Part shown: positions 1-14,500 of the stretch, piece after piece | Numbering within the stretch: the first letter of the stretch is position 1 | Layout of the letters: the number at the start of each line of letters is the position of its first letter | NCBI GenBank assembly: GCA_947846985.1 | Contig: CANTUZ010000004.1 | Span: forward strand, 48,221,672-48,285,671 | Reading direction: 5' to 3' | Length of the DNA stretch: 64,000 bases | DNA from: Fratercula arctica | Lineage: Eukaryota; Chordata; Aves; Charadriiformes; Alcidae | Made by a program: the position numbers and the translations under genes | The notes under the pieces: generated by a model | Told to the model about the DNA's origin: nothing | The model's database searches: none | The model's input: only the letters and a program-made list of their open reading frames with translations

Positions 1-548
1 GACTTATACCCTATTACAGTGATATGGTGAAAAAAAAATCCCCTTTCTAAAGAAATTCTAGATCTCAACTTAATTACCTCACTTCTGTTATGAAAACTTT
101 TGTAACTTCCTTTTAGTTTACCCCTTTTTCCTCACGTGATTTTAACATGGCATTATGGACAATGTTAATCTTTGGTAACTATAAACAAATATAATTATGA
201 AGGATAATAGACGGTCAGCAATACATATTGCAAGTATTCCTGTTCTGTTCAACCATACACATCATTACAGTACTTTCTTTGCAACTGTTGACTATGATTG
301 CTCAGCAAAAATCATTTTGATTACAAGTAATTATTCACAGAACAGAGTAGGTCAGTACTAGGAAGACTTATTTCATTCTTCCTTTATAACCATTTCCTAT
401 CTGCTGGATTGATGTCTACATGATAAGTTCCTTATACCTCAACACAATTCAAGTTTGCTCAGTAAATTGCTAATGTATGGATTTTAAATTATTTATCCTC
501 TTAATATAATACAAATGTTACCCGGTTACAAACTTTATTTTTACTCAC
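1..548. other. RNF212 intron, left edge
   Basis: AT-rich sequence beyond the last visible donor. I see no further exon and no repeat that I can name. Confidence 0.6.
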
Positions 549-612
549 CCATACGTCCATCTTGTGGTGGAGTTATTAATGATAATCTTGTTGGACCAGT
601 CGGTGTATCAGG
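549..612 (-). CDS. RNF212: RNF212 exon encoding ITPPQDGRMG, last one in window
   Basis: The acceptor is ..CATTTAG and the donor is ATGG|GTGAGT. It encodes PDTPTGPTRLSLITPPQDGRM and one base of a Gly codon, against the human ..GPARISMISPPQDGRMG. The consensus donor shows that at least one more exon follows to the left of base 1. Confidence 0.88.
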
Positions 613-2545
613 CTAAATGAATGGCAAAGTATTAATTACAGTGTAATAAGTACATTAATTATTAAGGCATTTTAAGCAACAGTGTTACATTTTTTATGTT
701 TATAAAGCCTGCAAATTTCTGGTGCTCTCCGCTGCCAGTTTTGTTTATAGCACTAAAACACAAAACTTTAGAATTAAGTTACTATTTTTTAGAGATCTAC
801 AGGGGGGTAAAAGCACAGGTATTTTAGCTTTATTCCAAGAAGTCCTCTCTGTCTCATTCAGATAATAAAAATACTGGACACTTAAGTAATTTTCTGTGCT
901 GAGATTCCATCTGTTCCTGGATGTTACCTCTCCTAATCAGAATACTAATATAGTGAAAAGCTCCTGCCTTCATTCTCATCTTAGAGATGTCATTCAAAAC
1001 TTGCAATTCCCTACTCAAATATCAGGTTACAACACTGCTTTCTGACCATTGACTTCTACCCTAGCTTTTTCTTTACATATGAAGATACTGTACATATGTT
1101 TATGACCTCGAGCACAGAAGCAAAATCACCTGGTCAAGCAGCAAGCAAATTTGTTTATGAAAGGTGAAAGATAATGACTGGCTTCATTTGTGGCTAAAAA
1201 AAAAACCCCTCTTATCTATCACAAGTGAAATTTCAGGAATGTTTTGAAAAACAGTGTGATGTGAAGTCAAGAGTGCCAGGTGATCCACCTCTTGTAACTC
1301 TGCAATTACAGCATTTACATCCAGCCTTATCCCCTGAAATTCTCTTTATGGTCAAGGAAGAGAAACAGGAATGAGACCAATAAGTGTCCTTCAGAATGAG
1401 ATGAATCACACGTACTAATCCATAGGTTATACCTATGGATAAAGGTCTATCTATGGATATTAGCAATCCATATGTTATAAAGGAAACCTAAGATGCTAGC
1501 ATAGATCTACGCTGCAGACATCTACCTGAGGTCTGGTGAAGGTGGAAATCTTACATATATTTCCATTCCTTAACATATTAGAACTTAAATTCAATTGCAA
1601 CTCTGAGTTTCATGCATTAGCAACATTTATTTTTGGAATAGTAACAACATTTTTTATAACATGCTGAGATTTCAAGAATATGCCATTTAATTTACCATCA
1701 GAGGTTTAAAAGCCTGTATATGGCATGTGGAGAGTATAATTCCAGAAATCAACGTTGTGATTTATTTTCTTTTGGTTCCCTCTTGGGGAGCATCTGACTT
1801 CTACTAATTATCAAGCATAGCTGAAAAAAGCATGTACATAAGAATTGTTTTGAAGTGGGGGGGATATCCAATTTTTTGCAGTATTACCAGAGTAGAAGAA
1901 ATCAAAAACATATATATTTATCTATACATATATATATAAACATATATACAAAAAAACCCCACTTACTTTCCTCATTGGTGAAGGTACAGGATCAATCTCC
2001 ATTGACTCCATTCTTACAATAAAAGTCAAAATAAGTATGACATTGTAATAACAACACATTCATAATAAAGACTAAAGTTACGATATATTCTCATGTTAAA
2101 TTTGACTAATAATGGAAAAGCATAATATATCATGCATAACACATATAAGTATTTAGGACTCGTTCCAAAACCAACTAGCAGTAAGAAAAATCTATTAATT
2201 GATTCTGAGTTTTGGTTTAGACATTTACAGAGAAAGTTATTTTATGACTAGCATTGTTAGTCTTGTATTTAAGTCAGAATAAATATGCAGATTTATATAC
2301 TTGTCACTTGTCTCCACAACAAGGGCATTCTGAAATTTTATTAAAAAAAAAACCAACAAAGTCACAGTCACAGGTATAGAAATCATTTAGCTTGAGCAAG
2401 CTGTATGTTCAATTTATTTAAAATTTAATGAGCCTTACTGGAGTTGATCCCATCTGACTTTAGACAACTATGATACACATATAGCTGTCTGTGCAAGTCA
2501 TTTAGTTTTTCCTTACAGTCAATGGGAAGAGTTCCTCACTAATTA

Positions 2546-2580
<35 letters not shown>

Positions 2581-5500
2581 CATCCATCCATCCATCCATC
2601 CATCCATCCATCCATAAAGTCTCTAGAATAAAGTGTGTCCTGCCTTAGAATTTTTTCCAGTGAGTACAAAGGCAATCTATATAAGTAGTTATTATGTACT
2701 TGGACAGATAAAACCCTGCTCAGTTCTTTCTTACTTACACAGTTTGCAAAAACAAAACACAAAATCAGAAAATACACTTATTTTAAACTCACTACCAAAA
2801 AGTGGCATTGTGTATAAAATATCTACCAAAAAAAGGCTATGTGTCTAAAATATCAGCATGTTGTCACTGTTAAGATTTTCATTGACAATTAACAAATTTG
2901 TACCTACATTTCAGAAGTGGAAGGATGACCAGGATGAAGAGAACATGAAGAATAACCATTCTGTCTTCTTGAAGGAACTAAAGTCATTAAAAAATTTAAT
3001 ATTAGAACATAGCTATATCCAGTGATATGTATTCCATAGTTAGTATCTTAAACCAACACTTCTTACTGGAAAGTGGATTTCTACTTGTACTGGAAAATGG
3101 TATTTGTGTGCTTTGTTCAGGAGGTTTCATACTAAAGGGGAAACAGAAGAAAGAACAAATATAAATTGAAAGCGGATTTGGTTTGTTCATTTGTCGGACT
3201 GGTCAATAAAGCATAACATCAAAGCATTTTATCTACAAATAGCTGGTTTTAACATGATACTATTTGTCATGAAGCAAAATAACAATCTATTTGAGAAGCT
3301 ATTAACTTCTCATAATGTCTGTATCAGCCATTACATGCCCAACAATATCAATATAGGATAACATTATGGCAAAGTACTTTATGGAACAACTGATGTTAAA
3401 ATACAATTATTAATTACAGTTGACCAAAGATCTTCATTTCAATGTATACATTTCCCGAACTTTAAAAAATCTAGTTATCAAAAGGAATGTTGGCATATTA
3501 ATACTATTCACCAACAGCTATGTAAAACTGATACCTTCGCCAATGACCTTAAGTAGGAGGAATATGTCTACTGGGCATGCAAGGAGAAGCCCTAGGTCAC
3601 ACTCTCTTGGTAGAACTGAAAAAACTGAAATTCTGTAAGAACCCTGTATTTGGTATAACCAAGATGTTATTTATTTGAGATGCAGACAAAGAAAAGGAGG
3701 CAGTGGATAAAAATATATAAACTATGATAATCCACCACATACTTACTTTCCTACATATTGTTTTTATCTCAGTTATATTGCACCAGGAACCATAAGACAG
3801 CACAATACAGTATTATGTGCATGCCAGAGTCAAAAGAAAGTCTATACTGAAAAACCACAGAAAAGGAATAACAGATCAAAAACATTCTGCAATTAAATTA
3901 CTGGCTTCATGAACTGTCTTATGAAGGAGATTTCAGCATTCTTGATCACTGGTATTTGTAAAGTGGCATTCATGAAGGGCTTCTCTCAAGAAGATGGATC
4001 TATAGGGAGTAGTACATTGTAACTATACGCTAAATACTCTTAATACCTGTATTCACTGAAAGGGAAAAGCAGATCAAGCCCATTAGGTTTTTTTCCCAGT
4101 AGTTTCTGAAATCTTAGAAACTGGGAAGAATAAAATAGCACACAAAACCAAAGGTGATACGGAAAATGTAATAATCTCATCATAGGTGGATCACTGTAGA
4201 TCAACCTGATATTTTTGTTTTTGTTTTGTTTTATGTTCTGGTAAGCAGATTTTTTTTAAACAGTAGTAAGATAATACAGTTTTCTGTGTTAATTCAATTT
4301 GAACATTAGAGTGCTGTATAGGCCACATGGACTTTAAAGCAGAGATAAGAGAAATTAATTCAGACAAGTATATAATAAATAATATTAAAAGGGAAATAGC
4401 AACAAAAAAGCATCAAGAGAGTGCAGGAATGTTATTAGAGATGTCCACTTCAGTTTATTTTTGCTACTGATCCTGTTTAATATATTTTCTAATTACTCAG
4501 GATAGTCCGTAGTTTGTGAAATCTGAAGACAGAAGGTAGAAGGTACATCAATATTGAGAACTACATGATGATTTCAAAAGTGTGATCTTTTCAAACAAAT
4601 TATTGAAATAAAATTTAATGAAATGAAAAGTAATACCACAAAGTGCACTTCGGAATGAAAAGATTAAGATGTAGCAGTCAATAAGCAGGGGGATAATGAC
4701 GAGCTACCTCTTGCCTATCTGTTTGATGCGTTTGTGAAAAAAGACTGAGTCAAGAAGTTGATTTTTACTAGAAACAGAGAAGATGAGAATCATTTTACAA
4801 AACTCTGGTAATTTTATGAATGGACTAGATACTAGGAAAGATATCTTAGTACATCCCAGGCTGATGCTGGAAAGCCCATTGAAAAAAAACCATGGTCATG
4901 TAAATGCAAATAAAAAAATTAAAACTGAAATCTATATGACGTTTAATTCATCTCAAAAAATACATTGCTAAAAGTTCATTTTTAGAGTAATTACTGACTT
5001 GAATTTAAAGATAAAGGGATTCCTTCCTGACAGGCTTGATTAATGTAAAGAAAATGGACCAGATGACAGAAATCAGTGTTCATTTATTTCTTAAAAATAT
5101 GCTTCTTCTATTTATACAGCACAATATATGAGAAAGGCAAAGAAAGAATGATTTTTGTTGTTTTATCGATTGAACTTACTGTTGTGTGATTACAGAGACT
5201 ATTTCTCATTTACTTTTGCTGCATTGAACTTCTTACCATTGTATCTGATGCATTTGTTGTGTTACTTTCTTGAGAGATTCCTCCAACTTTACTGTCTGTG
5301 AGATAATCAAAGATTTAAACAAAATCTATTTGTGGGATATACAATTTCATTTTCATACAACAAGTAATCTAAAGTGTTGAAAGGCTGTTTTCTATGGGTT
5401 ATAATCTTAGATATCATTGCTGTTCCAGATTTACTGGGGCAAGACTATAGCTGTTAGATGGATCCATTAAACAGTCAGGCTGAAAAAGTTATGATTCTTT

Positions 5501-8500
5501 TTGGCAGTTACAGACTTACTTTGATTACCTTTTGTTAAGAAGTGTGCTGGTAATATTGGATAAATGAATACTAAGAAAAGTGCTTAAAAATAGTGTGCTT
5601 TTATTTTTCTTCCTCTTTTCAATATCTGATATAAAAGTTATGATGCATTTCACATGGAATTATCTGGAAAAGATACCAATAACTTTACAAAATACCAAAT
5701 ACCATGTTCCCATATTTCTCATTTCCGATTCAAAATTTATTCAGTTCTTCGGAGTATCTATTTGTAATAAGCTTATGTGAAAAGTATTTCCTGTTACTTT
5801 ATAGACACAACCAAAAATACCTCCATTGAAGAATCTTACAAGCTTGCAAAATTGAACACTAAGGTCAAGAACATTAGGTGAGCTCCCTAGTATGTGTATT
5901 TTTTTTACAGTCTTTTATTACATGATCATACATTATATTTTATGGAGGATGTAAAAACCTACTCAATAGCCTCAATACTGCATCTGTATTTTATCCTTAA
6001 TTTCCACTGTGTGACCTTAGTTCTTCACTACTTCACGCTATTCATGTTTTGCTTTGAAGACAAGTTATGAAGTTGCTTGTTAACTTTTCATGCTTCTCCT
6101 CACAATATTATTTGAATTTTTTAATAACATTACCTGATACACTTTTATAAAATCATATTGTTTTTGGGAGATGTGAAACTCTGCAAAACAGATTAGACAA
6201 AATCTAACTTACATAAGACCTGATTTTTGTATTTTTCCTTTTTCTTTTTCCTGATGAGAGCTAGGTTTGATTAAGAAAGTGACCAGCACAGATGTCAGGA
6301 ACAATGTACCCTGTCACTCTGTAGGACTGGATCATTTTAAGGCCAACATGTCTTAAAGAAGGTGAATAACTATTTGGTTTTCAATATCTTTGGGTCCTAG
6401 AACAACATGGGGTTTAGACTTGCCAGAAATACTGATGTTAAGTGCCCACACCATCTCCAGTACCTGTACAACTCAGAGAAACAGCAACAAAGATGCTTCT
6501 ACCAAGGTCATGAGAGCTGTTGGTTCACAGTGACAAGGATGACATACCAGATATGGTATGAAAGGGGACCACAAACAAGACAGCCAAGCATGAAAACCTG
6601 GTTGTCAATTTCCTCATGCAGTACTTCACCTTTCCCAAAGGCCAAGACCTTCAGAGTGGAAGGTAGCAGGAAGAAGCACTTGTGTGAAATGGTAGATTTG
6701 TGCTTCTCATCTTCCTGGGGGTCATTGCCATTCGCCAAACTGTTTTTACTGTAAATCATTCTTGCTCCTTCCTGTTTCCACTCACCTTCATCTCAAAGCC
6801 AGGGGCAGGAAGACTCAGACAGAGATTATAACCCTGAGTGTGAGCATCTACTCCCACTCTCATCCCGTGTGCCTCTGCCAGCTGCGATCTAGCCTTCCCC
6901 AGCTCCTTCAGACTCCCTCCCAGTAGCCCTGAAAGAGGGAGCATGGCTAACTGAAACTCACAGGAAGGAGATGGGTATATCATTGCACAGGCAAACTCTT
7001 CTCTTCCCTGCTCACCTCAGCCTCACTGTCAAACCATTTCTCCACCAAAACAGACTCACCAGTTCTAGCCATAGCTGCACATAGGGAACACAACCAACCT
7101 CTTCTGACGCTGATCCAATGCAAGCAGTTTTAAAATACTAACAAATAGATAGAATGGACAAAAGAACAAGAAAACCAGCCAAAACAGTGTAGCATTGGAA
7201 TAGCAACCAGCTATAACTTCAGCTGTTTCTGTACTGTCACCTAAACACCTTCCTTCGGTGAAGCAGCATCCTTGAGTACTTTACAGTACTGTTAAATGAA
7301 TATCTTAACAGTAAATAACTTAGAAATTTACCATCAAAAAGTATCAAAGTTCTGCACAGATTCTTTGGAGATAACATTTCTATTTATGAAAAATTCTATT
7401 AGAGTGCTTTATTTTACTTTGCCTACAGGTTTCAGTTTTACCACCCAGAATCAGTACAATAGATTAGAAGAGGGCATAAACTCAGGATTCCTCCATGGCC
7501 TGGCTTTGAAAGCAGAAGGACAGGACCTTGAAAGAACTACCTACTCCACAGTACACTAGCTCTGATCCCAAAATGCAGTAATGGAAAACAGGGGAGAATG
7601 AGCCACAAAGCACTTAAATTTCCAAGCTGTTCTATCCATGAGAGCCATATCAGATGCTCTCCTCACCCACTAAATGACCAGCTGGCCAGCTATATGAGTT
7701 TGCCTCTGTCATTTCATACACAGGGCACCTACTGATGGGTTGGTTCACCAGTATTGCCAAGTAGCTTTAAGTAATATACCTGGACATGTCCTTAGAAATG
7801 AATGAAACAGCCAAATATGCTATCAAATATTTAGAAATAGCTGAGAAATTAAAAAGCCATTTTCTTTCTAACCTACAGAGGAAGAGGCATAGTCACAAAT
7901 TCAGTACCTGTTCTTCACAGAATAATTAATTCTATTCCTCTTCCTATTGAGCAATCCCTAATTCAGGGTACTAGCCCTTAGTCTTGTTCTTCCTTGCTCA
8001 AACTTCTCACTCAGTTGGTCAGCCCTAGTCTTCTTTTCCTCTAGGTTTATCATCTGAGTACCAATCTCTCCCCAGCTCTTCCATTTTTTCCTCCATACAG
8101 TGAATTGGTTTCTCCTCTCCCTGTCCTTTGACTCTCCATTGATTCTCAGTCACCCCACAACTAAAATCTGTTTTATTAAATAATAGTAACCATAATTAAT
8201 AAAGTCCTCACAGATTTTAAACAATTAAAAACTGGTATTTATAATGACAGAAATAAGGCAATCCTGATAAATTATTCTAAGTATTCCAATAAAAGGTGAA
8301 TATATTTTTCCAAAAATAAACCAAAATAACAAGGCAAGCATAAGCAACAAAAATAAGAAAATCACAATTAGAGTTACCTTTTGTCTGTGGTATGCTAATA
8401 AATGTTTACGATGTTTTTCTTGAAATTCTGAAACCTAAAAATAAATAGAGCTATATTAAGCTTCCCCTAATTACATTTATGCAACCTCATCAAAAATTGG

Positions 8501-11500
8501 TGGAGAAGATCTACTTCACAGCATTACATTTTTTTCTATATTTTAATAAGTATTTAACATATCTTCTTTAAATCCTCTCCAACAAAACATTTGAAGCTAT
8601 TATCACTGATAGAGAGTCTTATAAAGTTTATTTAATCTAGTATGACCTATGCTAGAGTTGGTAGATTTATTTCATTGAATTTATATTTAACACTACGTTC
8701 AATAACAAGGCAAAGACATTGGAAACCCAGTTTAGCTGCAGTGTTTCTTATTCATTAGTGCTAAGCAAATACATAAAATTAATGGCAACATAAAAAGTAA
8801 TGTGTCTTACTGGCAATTATAACTTGCCTTGTAAAAATATCCCGTTAATTAAAAAATAATTGTTAGACCCACTGTCTGGTGGTGTGTAAGCACTTCTTGT
8901 GTCCAAATGAGGATCATAAACCATGACAGGTTAAAAGTAAAAACATACAAGGTGGGCAAGACAAGAGCTTGAAGAACAAATTACAATAGGCAATAACTTA
9001 CTAATAAATCTTTTTTCTTACATGTAGGAAAACTTCCAGAAAATGTGTGGGGATAGAGACAACCAAGACGAAACAGTCAGAGAAGATAAATCCATAGTGG
9101 AGTATCTAACTGAAATGGTTAATTTTTATTCACTGTAGAAGAGCCTGGGAGGTTCCCATTGGATACACATCTAAGGATCAGAAGTGTCTGATCTGATGGA
9201 ATAAACAGCCACTCAGAAAGTAATGGCTCTGAGCTGCCTCCCACCACCTAGAAATGAGTTCTTGGGTCTATAAAGGAGAAATCTGTGAAAATGTCAATTC
9301 AGTGCTCAGTATCAGTCAAAAAAAAGTAAATCAGATCTCAGAAGTGATTAAAATAGGAATAGAATATGGAACATCATTATTCCACTTTAAAAAATATGTG
9401 TTACTATATCCTGAGTCTGCTTAACATCTGAGAAAGGATATAGTAGGTCTGGAAATAGTTAAGATTAATCAGACTAATCAGAGGTATGTAAGAGCTTTAG
9501 TAAAAGAAAGACCACATAGAGAATGAGTCTTAATGGCTGAAATAAAGACAGTTGAAGAAGGGATGTGTTAGCAGTCTAAAACTAATGATTAGCACAGGAG
9601 TGTATGAGAATGGTTACTTTTTCCTATAGAATGGGATTCAAGAGTACCAAATGACACTAGCAGGTAGCAGGTTAAAACCTGAAAACAGAAATCATCATCA
9701 CACAGTTTATAACCTGTAGACCTCCTTTCTATAGTACGTGACAGATGCTAAATATTCAGAAAACAACTTGACAATTACGTGGGAAAAAATATCCACCAAA
9801 GGCTTTTGAATGCAAAGGCCCCACCTTGAGAAATCCCAGTGCCACAAACTGTTGAAAGCAATGAGGTTGTTCTGAAGACATATTAACTACATACCAGCCT
9901 TAGGAAAGCACCCACTGTTGTCACAGGATATTAGATTAGATAAACCTTTGCCCTAACAGAGCACAAACTGCTCTTATGTCTTTTAATGCTGGTAGAAGTT
10001 CTGAAGATACCTTAATGCCTTAATTACACTTCAATATGTTTCCTATAGGTTATCTCAGGCTACAGAAAACCCACCTTAGTCTTTTGAGATCATGTCCTCT
10101 TTTTCCTTTCTTTGACACAAGGCCAAGCTGGGTGGGACTTTGAGCAACCTGGTCTAGTGGGAGGTGTCCCTGCCCATGGCAGGGGGGTTGGAACCAGATG
10201 ATCTTTAAGGTCCCTTCCAACCCAAACCATGCTATGATTCTATGCTATGTTGTGACATTACAGAAGTTTGTATTGATGTGTCATTGGTGGTATAGCTGTC
10301 TGGATTTGTTCAGTTTACAGAATAGCTGATGATGATCATACATGCTCTTATAAAGTGTCTATGGAAGGACAGAGGATGACTTCTTGTTTACCTTGTGTCA
10401 CCTATGCATCTTAGGAGGAGGAGTGCTGAGGCAAGAGACTACACTCAGCTTTGGAGTAGTTTGTGAAGCCTAGAGAAGAGAAGAGCAAATGTGATTCCAT
10501 AATCACCATTGAAGAGAGCAGGTGATCTTCCCTAGGTTACTTTTCTGCTGGATCAGCAAGCTCACCACGGGATCAAACAAGTACCAGCCCAAGGGAGGTG
10601 AGAATACACAATGAAGGTTGCAGGTGGGTTCAGGGAGAATGAACTAATACAGTTCAGCCTGGAGTGGTTGAAACTGCCACTGAATGCTCAGTTAGAGGGA
10701 CAAGGACAAGTCCCAAAGCCAAGCTGAACAGATGCAGAAAATGAGGAGGCAATGGGAATTTATATGTATTCACTTAATCCAGTCAGCCACTAAAGCTCTG
10801 GACTGGAAACTAAGCCTGAAGGAAGGCATCCTGCCTGGATTTTACAGAAGGCAGGGAGGAAATTTACCTTGAAATCTTTTATTGCATCTCTCTGAAAAAA
10901 GCAGACCTGTTTTGGTTTGGTTTGGGGGCTTTTTTTGTTATTTTTTAGGAGTTAGGCTGTTCTTATTTTTAATAAAGCCTAGCCTTTGAGATCAGGGATC
11001 TTTGGTAACTTGCTTGCTTGGATTTAAAAAAAAAAAAAAAAAAAAAAAAGAGAGAGAGAGAGAGCACATTCAGCTCAGGGCTTTAGCCAGCTCAGGTTTT
11101 CACTGTGTAACTTTTTATTACTATAACTAGGGCACACTATCTGGGCAGGTTTAAGGTTCTGGCAGATCTAATTTATCATTGTATGGCACTGAAAGTGATT
11201 TTACATCATTAAAATAACTAGAGTAGTGGTCCTCGGAGAGAGTTTGAAAACATGAACTGTGACCATGATGAATAATTTATGCTTTCTTAAGAACTTTGAA
11301 ACTGTGGAACTAAGGAAGTAAAGATGGTAACGGGCATACATTCATTTTCAAGCATTCAGTCATATATTTTTCCCGTTTATATAAAAATTAGTTCAAATTG
11401 CTGATTATTTTATAGAGTTAAAAAGTTATAAGGCAGATTCACCTGTGTTATTTCTTTTGAATATTTCTTGCATAACGTATCTATTCCCATGAACAGTGAT

Positions 11501-14500
11501 TGAATATCAGGATTTGTCTACCAAGAAAAGAAAGTATACCAATGTTAGCATTTTTATTTGCAAGCTGTATCAAATAAAGCATTTTGTCAAGTGCTCCTTA
11601 AATTGATTGGTGTATACAAATAAAAAATGGACAGATCAAGAGTAGGATGATACAGAAATTGAAAACGGGCCCAGTTTTATTTAATGCCCTTATAACCATC
11701 TGGAAGGCTTTGTGCTTTTGTTTAAATATATTACACATATATATACTTATTGTAACTAAGACAATAACAATTTCCAGAGGACATTCAAGGAAGATGTTGT
11801 GGTCCCCTGGAAGAGGCATTACCTTCAGACCAACAGCCAGGTTTCTGGCAGTCCCTTTCTGGGCTTTTTGGTTCTCACCATCCCCAGACACATGGATGCA
11901 CCATATAAACAGTTTTGTTCAAATTCCTTTTTCAGAAGGGTTCCAATGCTGTCTGGGTTCCCTTTATCTCTCCTGCCTGTTGGGCAGGAGAATGCCTAAG
12001 AAAAAAGCCCAAAAATGCTAGTTGAATGCTTCAAATATTTCAGGACTGAGATTTTTAATCAGAGATCATGATGTCGCCTCACGAACAGCCATCTGTGTTT
12101 TTAGAAATTGCTGAGTAAATGCTCTGCACCTAAACTATCATTTTAATTCAGGAATATGTTTTCTATAGTGAGAAAGAAATGCTACAAAATATAAAGTGAA
12201 TTTCAGAATGATAGTACCATTTGGACATCTATCCAAATCTACAAAGCAATGTAGATAATTTAGTTCATTGTTACTTTAATCCAGACTACAATGTAGTTCA
12301 GTGTTAATTTAATCCAGACTACATGTATTCCTAATTTATTAATACGAAAAACAAACAAAATACCACCCCAAAATAGTTATTCTAGTTAAAATAGTTATTC
12401 TAGCTAAAATAGTTAAAACAGTTATATTACTAAGAACTAACAATGATCACATTTCAATAAAAAAACCCCACATCTACCTGTAAACTGTAAACTGTAAGGT
12501 TCTCTTTCATATATTGCGATTGTATAATTAGAATATAATATAATATAATAACGAAGAAGGTAGGTTTATGACTAGCTGAAAGTTGAATAAAAAAGCAAAA
12601 ACAATCCCAACATATTTAGACAATAAAAGAAGATTGTCCCAGAAAAAAGGGATCCTTCATGTAAGGAACCACCTTCCAAAATCCAATCAAAAAAACTGAA
12701 ACTGTTTCAGGCAAAACATAACTTAATCCCAGAAGTACTAAAGAATCTCAAAAAAGTTTAAAAAATGGAAAAATTAAAGAAAGGTGAATTATTGAAAGAA
12801 ATACAAGTAGGACACCTGTGAATTAAGCAAGTCTTCTAGGTTACTAAGAAAACAGAAAGATAAGTGCTATCACTTAAATTAAAAATATTGCATTGCAATC
12901 AAAAAAAATTAGACTTTCATCCATTTGGAAATGCACAAACATATACAGACACAATATTTTTACCTGCTCCAAAAATTGTATAACACTAGTATAGTCAAAT
13001 ATTGAAGACTAAATAACAGCTGCATTTACCAAACTTATTTTCAACATGTGCTTATATTATACATATTTTAGCAATAAGAGAGAACTGAGTCTCATACGTA
13101 TGAAAAATAATCATGTGAAGAGCTAAATCAATAACCTGGATTTGCAACAGGTCGATATCTTTTGTTCCCCATATTCTGATAGCAGGTACTTCGATGTCCT
13201 GCATAGCAATTCAGGTGAACAAAGATGACATGCACTGTTTGGTTACTGTAGAACTGTGCACAATGGCTGGCAAATGCACTTCTGTATATTGAAGAGCTGT
13301 ACTTGCACTTCTCTCACCAGGGGAACTAAACTGCTTTTCCTTGCTTTCCCACCTACTAATTTTTATAGAGCTCAGTGGAGGAAATTAATTGCATATGAAA
13401 CTTCCTCTGCTTTTTTGAATTTTGTTGACATTAGCCAAAGTGTTCAAAAATTTCCACAGGGTGGACTGGCAGACCAAGAAAGAGAAAAGCAGATAGACAG
13501 CACGGTCTAATCTATCCACAGTATTTAAGTAAAGAAAATACAAACAAGACAATCATCTAGAAAAAGTAATGTATTCATAAAAATACATTTGACATCTTTA
13601 AAATGTATTCATTGGAGGCAAGATCTGGAAACTTATTTAGGGTCCTAACAAAGGTTCAAGAACCTATCAGATCTGAGAAAAATAAAAACCAACTAGGTTT
13701 GTTGCTCTTTAAAATAAAGGTTTGTGGAACACTGTTTATTTTTCATCTGTTGCATGGAGGAGTAGTAGATGTTAACATGATATTGTGAAATAATGAACAG
13801 TGAGATTCTGATTTATCATAACACTTAACGATCCTCTGGGAAAAACCAAGTGGGGATCGTGTGACATAGAAAGAAGACACAAGGATGACAAACATGCATT
13901 ACTGTAAAGTTGAGAATATTTAATGTGTAGATGTTGATTGCCCCAATATACAATTTAATGAGGAGTTTTAACACATTTATAGGACCTCCTACTCATTGGG
14001 AATTCTTCCATAGCAGCAAGCTCATAAAGGTTATCAGGTATATTTCCACTCAGGTTCCTGAATTATAGAGCCTTGACTTTTTCATATGCGTCTTTAATTA
14101 TCATTCCAATCATTTTATCTGTTCTTAATCAAGGCTAAGCAATCAACATTAATGTCTTTTTTTTAAAGAATATGGTAATTTGCTTCCTTCCAGGCCTCCA
14201 GAGTAGTGGCAGGTTCTAATGAAACATCTAATATTTTTGTTAGTATCCCAGTCATTGCATTCCTTCAGTATTTTCAAAGCAAATTACCAAGTTCTATTGA
14301 AATGCTGCAATTTAAGACTGATCTATCTTCAAAATTAGCTTTGTTTTGAACAAGTTGCTGGACAAGATGAACTCCAGAGGTCCCTGACAACCCAAATTAT
14401 TATGTGACTGAAGTTAAAAAAAAAAACATGCGGCCAGGGTAGGCTGATATTGAAAACTTATTAAAATACTTCCTTTAGAAGTTTTATGAGGGGTTTTTGG

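Noticed and set aside
2568..2777. Minus-strand frame with repeated MDGW
   Set aside because: Translation of the tetranucleotide microsatellite.
3597..3803. Minus-strand frame ending FSSTKRV, resembling the human RNF212 string SSVSTKP
   Set aside because: It hits a stop at once, lacks usable splice phase, and the segment at 4047-4120 fits the neighbouring exon far better.
11647..12021. 124-codon open frame on the plus strand with an overlapping frame on the other strand
   Set aside because: No recognisable domain; it lies in the RNF212 intron just upstream of exon 3, and the two overlapping frames look like chance.
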